From the NCBI GenBank assembly GCA_030427505.1, contig JAUICH010000003.1, positions 186,001-250,000 on the forward strand: 64,000 bases of DNA, written 5' to 3'. The notes under the pieces were generated by a model, which worked only from the letters and a program-made list of their open reading frames with translations, was not told the DNA's origin and made no database searches. This stretch comes from Verrucomicrobiia bacterium (GTDB lineage Bacteria; Verrucomicrobiota; Verrucomicrobiia; Verrucomicrobiales; DEV007). Position 1 is the first letter of the stretch. Every line of letters starts with the position of its first letter. The translations under genes were made by a program, and so were the position numbers. Below, one piece after another: positions 30,932-38,704 of the stretch.

Positions 30932-31885
30932 GTGAAGCGACGCCACTTTATTGGGATCGGTCTGTCCGCGGCGATTCCCACGCTGTCTTCCGCGGGCGAA
31001 ATTCCGCGCCTGCCTCTATCCACTACCTTCAAGGGGCAGGACAAATTCCAGGACATGGTCCGGAGAGCCGCGCGTGAAAGCTGGCGGGAACTGCCTATCG
31101 GGGAGCGGATGATCAAGTTCGCCCGGGAAATGCGTGGCACCCCCTACAAGAGTTACACGCTGGAGATAGACGACCGAATCGAGGCGCCTTCCGTGAACCT
31201 TTACGGCTTGGATTGCTGGACCTTTTTCGAGATCAGCCTGGGGCTGGCCCGGATGATTGGCCAGACGGACCGCACCGAGTTTACGCCGCGGGATTTGCTC
31301 TATCAGATCGAGTTCACCCGCTACCGGGCCGGCTGCTGCCGGGGGCACTACCTGGATCGCATCCACTACTTGGCGGAGTGGTATGTGGAAAACGACGCCC
31401 GGGGCACCTGCGACAACATTACCCGGAACCTGGGTGGCGCGGAGCGTATCCATGATCGCCAGTGTCAGGAGATGACCAAGCTCTGGAAAAGCTACCGTTA
31501 CCTCCGCAGCAATCCGTCTTTGCTTGAGCCCATGGGCGATCTCGAACGGAAAATTTCCGCGCTGAAGGTTTACTACATTCCCAAAAGCCGCGTCGCCAGG
31601 ATTGAGCCGAAGTTACGCAACGGCGACATCCTGGGCATTGCCACCAATCACACCGGCGGCTTCTGTTCGCATGTGGGGCTGGCGGTCAGGACTGGCGATG
31701 GGGTGATGCGCTTCATGCACGCGTCTTCCAACTACAAGCGCGTCGTCATCGACAAGTCCGTGTCCGGCTACCTGAACGAATTCAGCAGCCACGCGGGAGT
31801 GATCGTGGGGAGACCGCTGGAGGTTTCCAAGACGGTCATGGAACGCCACGTGTATCTCGACAATCTCCGGAAACTCACCGCCTGA
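30932..31885 (+). CDS. DUF1460 (N-acetylmuramoyl-L-alanine amidase-like) protein
   Basis: A 317-residue secreted protein. The N-terminus MKRRHFIGIGLSAAIP looks like a Tat or Sec signal with a twin-Arg. The DUF1460 fold (NlpC/P60-like) has its catalytic Cys in GLDCWTFFE (about residues 90-98) and the His in GFCSHVGLA (about 243-251). DUF1460 enzymes cut peptidoglycan amides. Its start is GTG at 30932, divergent from the MauE-like gene. A 7-bp stem at 31880-31901 follows the coding end. Confidence 0.78.
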   Translation: MKRRHFIGIGLSAAIPTLSSAGEIPRLPLSTTFKGQDKFQDMVRRAARESWRELPIGERMIKFAREMRGTPYKSYTLEIDDRIEAPSVNLYGLDCWTFFEISLGLARMIGQTDRTEFTPRDLLYQIEFTRYRAGCCRGHYLDRIHYLAEWYVENDARGTCDNITRNLGGAERIHDRQCQEMTKLWKSYRYLRSNPSLLEPMGDLERKISALKVYYIPKSRVARIEPKLRNGDILGIATNHTGGFCSHVGLAVRTGDGVMRFMHASSNYKRVVIDKSVSGYLNEFSSHAGVIVGRPLEVSKTVMERHVYLDNLRKLTA

Positions 31886-31901
31886 AGTTTTTCTCAGGCG
31901 G
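31880..31901. terminator. Short hairpin between convergent genes
   Basis: CGCCTGA and TCAGGCG form a 7-bp perfect stem with an 8-nt T-rich loop, spanning the TGA stop of the DUF1460 gene. It may stop transcription from both convergent genes. No clear T-run follows it on either strand. Confidence 0.4.
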
Positions 31902-31929
31902 CGGACCGGCCTTGGTTTACTGAGCCCAG

Positions 31930-32880
31930 CTACTTACCTCCGAAGGCCGCTTCCAGATTGTCGATGTTTCCGTTCATCACGGAAAGCCAGTCGCCACTGT
32001 CCGGCACGTTGCCGCAGGGATCGAAGACCACGCTGTCGACCCCAATCTCTTTCAGCTTGGCCACGGACTCCGCCGCGGGCTCCCCTTCCCAGACCATCCA
32101 CTTGGCCGGGTGCTTGGCGAGGATGTCTTGAAGCCCTTTCATTTGATCCGCATCCGGCACGGTCTCCGGTTCCCAGAGCACGGCTTCCAGATTGATGGCA
32201 TACTGACGAGCCCAATACTGATAAACCGGATGGGACGCCACGAGGGGCTGAGTGCCAATCTTGCCCGCCGCCGCCCGCATGCGCTGTTGCAGGGCTTCGA
32301 GGTCTTTCTTCAGGGCTTCGAAATTCGCGTCCAGCTGATCCTTCGCGTCAGGCAATAGATCAACGAGCGCATCCCGCGCAGCCTGGGCCTGTGCCAGGGC
32401 TTGGGTAAAGTCGATCCAGGTCGTGAAAGCCGTGCCAGAGTGAGAATGTTCCCCGCCCGGTCCGTGGCTGTGGGTCACGGAGGATTGGACGACAATAAAC
32501 GAATCGGCAAAGGCTTTTGAGGTATCGACCTCCGTCTCGGCGGGCAGGGTGACCTTGTCCGTCCACTTCGCGTAAGTCGCACCGTTCAGGAGGATCAGGT
32601 CCGCCCCCTGATAAGCAGCGATTTCCTCATCTCCCGGTTGCCAAAAAGCCGGATCTTCATCTCCCGGCGCTGGAAATACGACGGTAGCCAGGTCGCCCGC
32701 GATCCGGCCAGCGAAATACTTCAGGGGATAGTTTACCACATACACTTCCGGCTTGCCCCCTGAGGCGGAGCTGGCACCGGAAACGCCCGTTTCGCAGGAA
32801 TCCGAACAGCCGGAGAGAGTCAACGCGGCGGTGAGCATCGCCACGGAAAACGCGGAAGCAAGAGATCGGGAGATTTTCAT
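31930..32880 (-). CDS. ZnuA-like metal-binding lipoprotein of an ABC system
   Basis: A 316-residue lipoprotein: the signal peptide ends in the lipobox LSGC (about residues 22-25). The fold resembles the ZnuA/TroA substrate-binding proteins, with VVNYPLKYFAGRIAGD near the start, a His-rich stretch THSHGPGGEHSHSG (about residues 137-150), SHPVYQYWARQY and VFDPCGN. The DPHxWLSP motif of ZnuA, which gives a metal ligand, is replaced by TAFTTWIDFTQ, so metal coordination must differ. It is the last gene of the operon, 54 bp after the permease gene. Zinc is the likely cargo but is not proven. Confidence 0.78.
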   Translation of the reverse strand: MKISRSLASAFSVAMLTAALTLSGCSDSCETGVSGASSASGGKPEVYVVNYPLKYFAGRIAGDLATVVFPAPGDEDPAFWQPGDEEIAAYQGADLILLNGATYAKWTDKVTLPAETEVDTSKAFADSFIVVQSSVTHSHGPGGEHSHSGTAFTTWIDFTQALAQAQAARDALVDLLPDAKDQLDANFEALKKDLEALQQRMRAAAGKIGTQPLVASHPVYQYWARQYAINLEAVLWEPETVPDADQMKGLQDILAKHPAKWMVWEGEPAAESVAKLKEIGVDSVVFDPCGNVPDSGDWLSVMNGNIDNLEAAFGGK

Positions 32881-32934
32881 TTTGTGAGAGGGGGGATGAA
32901 GGTCAGGAAACTCAATTGCAGGAAGTGGTAAGTG

Positions 32935-34119
32935 TCAACCTCCCACCAGTGACTTCACCGCCAGAGGAGCCATCGCCTGCAACAAAATCAAAAGCAACGC
33001 GGCCAGAGCCAGGCTGGCACAAAGCACAAAGCCGCCTTCAAATGCCACCAGGAAGCGGAGCGACACCGGATCCGCCCCTATCTGGCGCAGGCTGTGGAAC
33101 TCCTTCTCGCGAAGGCGGTTTGAAAGGAGAAACACCAGCCAAGCGATTACAAAGGCCGCGATTCCCACCAGCGCCAGCGCGGCGACCACGATGTTCCGCA
33201 CCTGAAACACGGTGGCGAACAGGTCATCCATGACGGCGGAGGGAACGATCAATTGATTCCCCTTCTCCGCGTCCTGATAGCGGCCAAGCAGGATGGTGCG
33301 GGTCTTTTCGCTGCCCGGCGCCACGATGGCGGCCGTGATGGGAAACGTGTCAGGATCTCCATGAAAATGGAAGGACCCGATGTTTTCTTCCGTCACCTCG
33401 TTGTATTCCAGCACGGAGGCGTTGAAGACCACGTTGTCTCCTTCGTCCTTCAGGATCTCCGAGGCCTGGGCATCCTTCACCTTCTCATGACCGTGAGCCA
33501 GCCCTTCGATAACCCAGGTGGTCTTCAGGTCCGTGAAGATGGCGCTGTCGTCCGGGCCACCATTGGAGGCCAGCACGCCGGTTACCCTCATCTTCAGCGG
33601 ATACACTCCCGCGATGTCGAACATCGCTTCCGGGGAAGAAATCACATGGTCTCCGGGTTTTATCCCCTTCTCCCTGGCCAGCTTGGCGCCCACCACGCAA
33701 TCACCCAGGCGCGTCATGAACTGCCCCTCCACCACACCCAGATTCCGGAACCGGAAATAGTCCAGCGTGGTGCCGACAATTCGCGCGCCTTGGGAATGAT
33801 AACGCGCATAGATCGGGATGATACGGGTCTGGTTATCCAACCTCGCGGCGGAGGCCTCTCCCATCGTGAACCGGGTGATACCCGGTTTGGAGTAGTAAAG
33901 CGCATTGAACACCAGTTCCAGCGGGCTACCGGGTGCTCCCAGGAGCAATGGCGTGGTATCGGCGCGGGACCGCAGGTGCGTTTCGGCGGACTTCACTACC
34001 ACGCCAATGGCGGCGGGCAGGAAGAAAGCCAGCCCGATGGAACCCGCGAGCAGGAACGTTTTCAACGGACGGCGTTTCAGATACCGCAGGCCCAGATAAA
34101 AAGCTCCGCCCAGGTTCAT
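32935..34119 (-). CDS. FtsX/MacB-type ABC permease
   Basis: A 394-residue permease with the MacB-type layout: one helix (about residues 21-44), a large periplasmic domain (about 45-300), and three helices (about 310-390). This class carries out mechanical work on periplasmic proteins or lipids, not solute import. The periplasmic part holds His pairs: LAHGHEKV and FHFHGDPD. Its ATG overlaps the ATPase stop codon in an ATGA junction, so the two are translationally coupled. Confidence 0.85.
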   Translation of the reverse strand: MNLGGAFYLGLRYLKRRPLKTFLLAGSIGLAFFLPAAIGVVVKSAETHLRSRADTTPLLLGAPGSPLELVFNALYYSKPGITRFTMGEASAARLDNQTRIIPIYARYHSQGARIVGTTLDYFRFRNLGVVEGQFMTRLGDCVVGAKLAREKGIKPGDHVISSPEAMFDIAGVYPLKMRVTGVLASNGGPDDSAIFTDLKTTWVIEGLAHGHEKVKDAQASEILKDEGDNVVFNASVLEYNEVTEENIGSFHFHGDPDTFPITAAIVAPGSEKTRTILLGRYQDAEKGNQLIVPSAVMDDLFATVFQVRNIVVAALALVGIAAFVIAWLVFLLSNRLREKEFHSLRQIGADPVSLRFLVAFEGGFVLCASLALAALLLILLQAMAPLAVKSLVGG

Positions 34120-34823
34120 GCCACACCCCCTTCCCTGGCTGGAGGTATTTGATCCGGTTGCGGCTCGTGGATCAGCATCTTGGGAAGCTCCACGGTGCGG
34201 TCGAACCCTTCCAGGATGCTGTGGTCATGCGTCACCATCACCAGCGTGGCGCCAGCTTCCGCGGCCTGTTGGCGCATGAGAGCGATGATGCGCTCCTGAT
34301 TGTCCGGGTCCAGGCTGCCGGTCGGTTCGTCCGCCAGGATCAGCTTTGGCCGCGTGACCAGCGCCCGGCAAAGCGCGACGCGTTGCCTTTCACCTTGTGA
34401 AAGCTCGTGAGGGTAACGTTTTAGATAAGCGCCAATGCCGGTTCCTTCCGCCAGAGCGCCGGCTCGTTCTCTTGCCTCCCCGTCAATATTGAGGGCGGAA
34501 GATATGCGGTAAGGTAGCAATATGTTGTCCCGCACCGTCAGGTAGTCCAACAACTCGAACTCCTGAAACACCAGCCCGATGGTCCGGATGCGGAATCGCT
34601 GACGGGCTTTCTGGCCTAGTCGATTGACGGCTTCACCACCGGCCCGCACGTCTCCGGACTGTGGCAGCAGGATGCCGGAAATGAGACGGAGCAGCGTGGT
34701 CTTTCCACAGCCACTGGGGCCCACCACGGCGACCGTCTCTCTCTCCGCCACTTCCAGAGAGGGTAAGTGGAAGGAAAAGGACTCGCCTGGATAGCGAAAC
34801 TGTAGGTCCCGGCAGGCGATCAT
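34116..34823 (-). CDS. ABC transporter ATPase (LolD/MacB-type)
   Basis: A 235-residue ATPase. Walker A is VVGPSGCGKTTLL (about residues 33-45), the signature is LSQGERQRVAL, Walker B is LILADEPTGSLD and the His switch is VMVTHDHS. The Q-loop reads VFQEFELLDYLTV as in LolD-type ATPases. It overlaps the upstream gene by four bases (ATGA at 34820-34823) and the permease gene likewise. A longer frame to 35051 was rejected because it lies within the upstream gene. Confidence 0.9.
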   Translation of the reverse strand: MIACRDLQFRYPGESFSFHLPSLEVAERETVAVVGPSGCGKTTLLRLISGILLPQSGDVRAGGEAVNRLGQKARQRFRIRTIGLVFQEFELLDYLTVRDNILLPYRISSALNIDGEARERAGALAEGTGIGAYLKRYPHELSQGERQRVALCRALVTRPKLILADEPTGSLDPDNQERIIALMRQQAAEAGATLVMVTHDHSILEGFDRTVELPKMLIHEPQPDQIPPAREGGVA

Positions 34824-36103
34824 TTCTGTTCCTGCAAGGATTTTACCACCTGCTCCAGCCGTTCCTCTTTTTCCATCTCCAGCGCGGTCAGTTTCCACTG
34901 GCCCTCGACAGGATGAACCGTCAGGTCCGCGAAGTAACGGTTCACCCGGTCGTGAGTGTGCCCCCAGTGAGTCACCTCGCCCACGGCCACCCATTCGCAG
35001 GCGGCCACGAACCCCACTTCTCCGCCTGGCGCCGGGTCTTCCACTTTGCAATCCCGGAGATCCACGTTCTGAATGCGGACCCGCGCACCGCCTTGGTTTT
35101 CCAACTCCAGAGAGCGCCGCACTTCCAGGTATATCTGGGTGAGCAGTTCGCCCTCGGCGCTGCGATCCAAGGTGTCGTAAATGTCCGACTCCTTCCGGTA
35201 ATCAAAGGAATGGTAGATGTTGCGCAGAAGGGCGTAAACAATCTCATCCGCCTCTTCATCCGTGACCGGCTCGACCACGGAGGCAGGGGTTCCCAGGGGT
35301 ATCCGCCCCACGTTCCACAACACCACGCCGCCCGCGACGCCCGCCAATACCACCAGCCCCAGCCAGGCCGAGGCCTTTTCTTTTCTCACCAGAGCCGTCA
35401 GCCCCGCAATCGCGGCAACCAGCAAACATCCCGCACCGAGCGCGGGAAATGTCGGCACGGGCACTTCCTCCAGGTCCGGCGGCGCGGGCAGCTTGAGCAG
35501 TTCCGGAGTCACTACGGGTGCTTGCCGCGTCCACTTGACCTTTCCCCTGCCCGGATACAGTTCGAAACGCTGCATCTGGTCTCTCACGCCGACGTCCAGA
35601 ATGGCAGGATCGGTGCCAGGCGGAAAAACTTCCCAGATGACTTCAATCAATTCCGGAGGGCCATCGGTGGCGGCGCCATAGGTCACCCCCACCAGTGCGT
35701 CACCCAGCGGAATCAGGTCCCGCTTGTCTTCCACCAGTCCCAGGGTCTCGCTTCGCGCGATGAAGTGGATGCTCTCCAACTCCATGCTGAGGGGAAATCC
35801 ATCCACCGATACCGGACTCTTCCCATCCAGATAAGCCGTGATCATCCTCTTGAGCACTTCGCGCTCATCCGCGTCGATCTCGGCAAAGCGGACCGGATCG
35901 AATCCCAACAACCCATCCAAGGCCGCGAGGGTCAGCACATACTCTCTTCGGATCTGAAACGGTTCCGCCGAAACATACCCATGCACCGGGCTGAGCAGCG
36001 TCTGGCCCTGGACGGGTGCCATGGACCCCAGGAAGAAGCCAACCAAAAGCAGTGAGGCCAAGAGCCCCGGCTTCGATTGCTGGATCTTCTTCCAGGTCTT
36101 CAT
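34820..36103 (-). CDS. Unknown membrane protein leading the metal-type ABC operon
   Basis: A 427-residue protein with a signal peptide (about residues 1-33), a periplasmic domain (to about 215), two hydrophobic helices (about 218-237 and 243-263), and a C-terminal domain. A His-rich stretch THWGHTHDR (about residues 375-383) fits metal binding. No family was recognised. The four-base overlap with the ATPase gene shows it belongs to the system. I cannot say whether it is a substrate partner or an assembly protein. Confidence 0.7.
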   Translation of the reverse strand: MKTWKKIQQSKPGLLASLLLVGFFLGSMAPVQGQTLLSPVHGYVSAEPFQIRREYVLTLAALDGLLGFDPVRFAEIDADEREVLKRMITAYLDGKSPVSVDGFPLSMELESIHFIARSETLGLVEDKRDLIPLGDALVGVTYGAATDGPPELIEVIWEVFPPGTDPAILDVGVRDQMQRFELYPGRGKVKWTRQAPVVTPELLKLPAPPDLEEVPVPTFPALGAGCLLVAAIAGLTALVRKEKASAWLGLVVLAGVAGGVVLWNVGRIPLGTPASVVEPVTDEEADEIVYALLRNIYHSFDYRKESDIYDTLDRSAEGELLTQIYLEVRRSLELENQGGARVRIQNVDLRDCKVEDPAPGGEVGFVAACEWVAVGEVTHWGHTHDRVNRYFADLTVHPVEGQWKLTALEMEKEERLEQVVKSLQEQK

Positions 36104-36134
36104 GGATGGATGTCGCGGACGAAAAGCTGAAACC

Positions 36135-37175
36135 TCAGGGACAGGGATTGGGGAAGCGGGCGTGTACTTCGTCGATGCGCTTCAGGACTTCCCCGCTGAG
36201 CTGAATATCGATGCTCCCAATATTGGACTTCAACTGTTCCATGGTGGTCGCGCCGATAATGTTGGAAGCCACATGGGGCTGGGCGGTCACCCAGGCCAGG
36301 GCCATTTGGGCCGGATCAAGACCAGCTTCTTGGGCAATCTTCACATACTCCGCTGAAGCTTCGTCCGCGTTCGGCGTGTTGTAGCGCACAAAGCGTTCGA
36401 ACAGCGTGATGCGCGCGCCGGGCGGGCGGGCTCCGTTGAGGTATTTTCCCGACAGCTTACCAAAGGCCAGCGGCGAATAGGGCAGCGAACGAATGCCTTC
36501 TTGGTGGCAGACTTCCGAGAGCCCTCCATCGAAAGTCCGGTTCAGGAGGCTATACGCGTTCTGAATGGTGATCATCCGGGGATAGCCCTTCTCCTCCGCC
36601 ACGCGCAGAAACTTCATGGTTCCCCAGGGCGTCTCATTGGAGAGGCCAAAATAGCGGACCTTTCCGGTCTTCTGAATGTCCGCCAGCACCTGGAGAGTCT
36701 CTTCGATCGGCACGGAATCATCCACTTCCGGCGCTTCGTAGTCCCGCTGCCCGAACAGGGGCGCCTGCCGGTCCGGCCAGTGCAGTTGATAAAGGTCTAT
36801 GCGATCGGTCTGAAGCCGTTTCAGGCTGCCTTCCAAGGCGATCTCGATGTTTTTACGGTCCAGGCGGGCTTTCCCGTCCCGGATGTGTGGGGCATTCACG
36901 GCGGGTCCCGCCACCTTCGTGGCCAGGGTGACTTGATCCCGGGTCTTCCGCGCGGCGAACCAGTTTCCAATGATCCGCTCGGTTTCGTGACAGGTTTCCG
37001 GCCGGGGCGGCACCGGGTACATTTCCGCCGTGTCGAAAAAATTCACGCCCTGCTCCAGGGCGTAGTCCATCTGCTCGTGCCCTTCGGCCTCCGTATTCTG
37101 CTCGCCCCAGGTCATGGTGCCCAGGCAGATCGCGCTCACGGTGAGGTCGCTGTGGGGAATTTTGCGATACTCCAT
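36135..37175 (-). CDS. tas: Aldo/keto reductase, Tas-like
   Basis: A 346-residue NADPH-dependent reductase of the AKR12/Tas branch, the same length as E. coli Tas. Conserved points are ICLGTMTWGEQN at the N-terminus, the catalytic Asp/Tyr stretch FFDTAEMYPVPPRPET, the Lys in ATKVAGP, the His in YQLHWPDR, YSPLAFGKLSGKY and IIGATTMEQLKSNI. It precedes the metal-type operon by 31 bp on the same strand and could be read through into it. The natural substrate is unknown. Confidence 0.88.
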   Translation of the reverse strand: MEYRKIPHSDLTVSAICLGTMTWGEQNTEAEGHEQMDYALEQGVNFFDTAEMYPVPPRPETCHETERIIGNWFAARKTRDQVTLATKVAGPAVNAPHIRDGKARLDRKNIEIALEGSLKRLQTDRIDLYQLHWPDRQAPLFGQRDYEAPEVDDSVPIEETLQVLADIQKTGKVRYFGLSNETPWGTMKFLRVAEEKGYPRMITIQNAYSLLNRTFDGGLSEVCHQEGIRSLPYSPLAFGKLSGKYLNGARPPGARITLFERFVRYNTPNADEASAEYVKIAQEAGLDPAQMALAWVTAQPHVASNIIGATTMEQLKSNIGSIDIQLSGEVLKRIDEVHARFPNPCP

Positions 37176-37644
37176 CGCCCATCACTGTGGGACAGAAGGC
37201 CCACCTTGTCAGGCGGATTTAAAGGAGATCCATCGGCGGAAAAGCAGTCGAATCAAGCCGGACCGTCTGGTTCCATTTGCTTCAAGGCTAACGCAATAGG
37301 CTGGGCTATCCTGTTTCCGTACAATATAAGAGCCCCGGTCAGACTGTGCATCCGGGGCTCTTATCTGGTCTAATAAAAATCCTTGCCGCAGACCAGGTGA
37401 CGGTGGCCATTGAGAATCGGCCAGCCTTCTCCGGTTGCCCGCTGTTACGGGACCGAACCGCGGCCGCGCCGTTTCATCCTCTATTCCCTATCTAAGCAAG
37501 TGCCGGGCCACTTTTCCGGTTTCGCATTTCTTCAGAAGCACAAACAACCCGGCAACAAATTAGCGTATTCAATCGCGGATCGGGCGGATCTTGCTTCCTT
37601 TCCCGATGGCTCTGAGAGTTACGCCAAGCCGGCCGCGCTCATAT
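37176..37644. other. 469-bp gene-poor interval with perfect 12-bp hairpin
   Basis: No convincing gene is present. TAAGAGCCCCGG and CCGGGGCTCTTA at about 37327-37363 form a perfect 12-bp stem with a 13-nt loop, but no T-run follows it directly. The stretch 37385-37460 holds further stem-forming sequence (GGTGGCC with GGCCAGCC, and CCCG with CGGG around CTGTTA). It could be the 5' region of a small RNA or a leader. No known riboswitch fits. Confidence 0.4.
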
Positions 37645-38583
37645 CTACAAGGTTTCCTGAAACCAGGTATCGATGTCCGCGACAATGCCGGTGAACCACG
37701 GCAACCGGTTCCAACAACCGTGCTTGGCGTTCTTAACCACAATAAGATCCGTTTTCACACCCAGGGTGCGGAGCTTTTCCCGGGTGGCTTCGTTGCGCTC
37801 CGGACTGTCCATGTCTCCGCAGATGAACAGCATGGGGCCGGTTTCCGCGCTCACTTGGTGAAAAGGTGACGCCAGTTTGTAGAGATCGGGAGCTTCGTCA
37901 TAGGTCTTGCCAAACCAGTGATTGGCGTTGGAGTTTTCCGGATCGTTCCGCGACTTTTCCAGCACGCTACCGCTGGTCAGGTCCAGCGGACCGGCCATGA
38001 CCACGGTGGACTTGACCCGGGACGACACGCCGGGGTTTCCGCCTTCGCCTTGCAAAGCATCCATCTTGTCACTCACCGCCATCAATCCCACGAGGTGACC
38101 GCCCGCGGACCCGCCCACGGCGCCAATGCGCTCGGGATCGATGCCATATTTGTCCGCGTTCGCCCGGAGGAAGCGCACCGCCGCGTTGCAGTCGTGAATA
38201 CCGGCAGGGAACAAGGCTTCACCACCCAGGCGGTATTCAATCGCGGCGGTTACATACCCGCGAGACGCCAGGGCGATGGCCAGAGCGCGAAATTTCGATT
38301 TGTCTCCCTTGAGCCATCCGCCGCCGTGAACCACCACGATGGCGGGCCTTTTTTCGCTGCTGACTTTTTCCTTGGGAGAAAAGAGATCCAGGTGCATCTC
38401 GCGGCCGCCATAGGCGGCATAGACGATGTCGAGTTGCTCGGTCAGATTGTCTGGTAGTTCCGTGCTGGGCGCGCTGCTTTGGGCGTTCTTTCCCTGGGCG
38501 AAAAGGCCCGGAACCAGGGTCAACCAGACCAGTGCAAGCAAGCATTGGAAGAGGGGCATCGTAGGCAGGGGTCTTGTCTTCAT
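37645..38583 (-). CDS. Secreted alpha/beta hydrolase (esterase/BD-FAE-like)
   Basis: A 312-residue enzyme with a signal peptide (about residues 1-29). The oxyanion stretch VVHGGGWLKGD (about residues 82-92), nucleophile GGSAGGHLVG (Ser, about 154-163), Asp in FICGDMDSP and His in NAKHGCWNR form the usual triad of the bacterial carboxylesterase/BD-FAE group. These act on acetylated sugars or short esters. The ATG at 38583 was chosen because GGAAAGGAG lies 3-12 nt upstream, and the longer frame crosses the divergent gene. It is divergent from ggt. Confidence 0.86.
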   Translation of the reverse strand: MKTRPLPTMPLFQCLLALVWLTLVPGLFAQGKNAQSSAPSTELPDNLTEQLDIVYAAYGGREMHLDLFSPKEKVSSEKRPAIVVVHGGGWLKGDKSKFRALAIALASRGYVTAAIEYRLGGEALFPAGIHDCNAAVRFLRANADKYGIDPERIGAVGGSAGGHLVGLMAVSDKMDALQGEGGNPGVSSRVKSTVVMAGPLDLTSGSVLEKSRNDPENSNANHWFGKTYDEAPDLYKLASPFHQVSAETGPMLFICGDMDSPERNEATREKLRTLGVKTDLIVVKNAKHGCWNRLPWFTGIVADIDTWFQETL

Positions 38584-38704
38584 CGCTCCTTTCCTAACAG
38601 CCGGGGCGTAGCGAGGCAAAAGCGCAATCACGTCCGCACCATCGCGGAAAGACCTGGGACCGCGCCCGATTTTCCGCTGGTTTTCATGCCCGGCCCGGCA
38701 CAGG

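Noticed and set aside
37385-37460. Possible cobalamin or other riboswitch
   Set aside because: Some bases resemble conserved boxes, but their order and spacing do not match any class I know, and the next gene is an esterase on the other strand.
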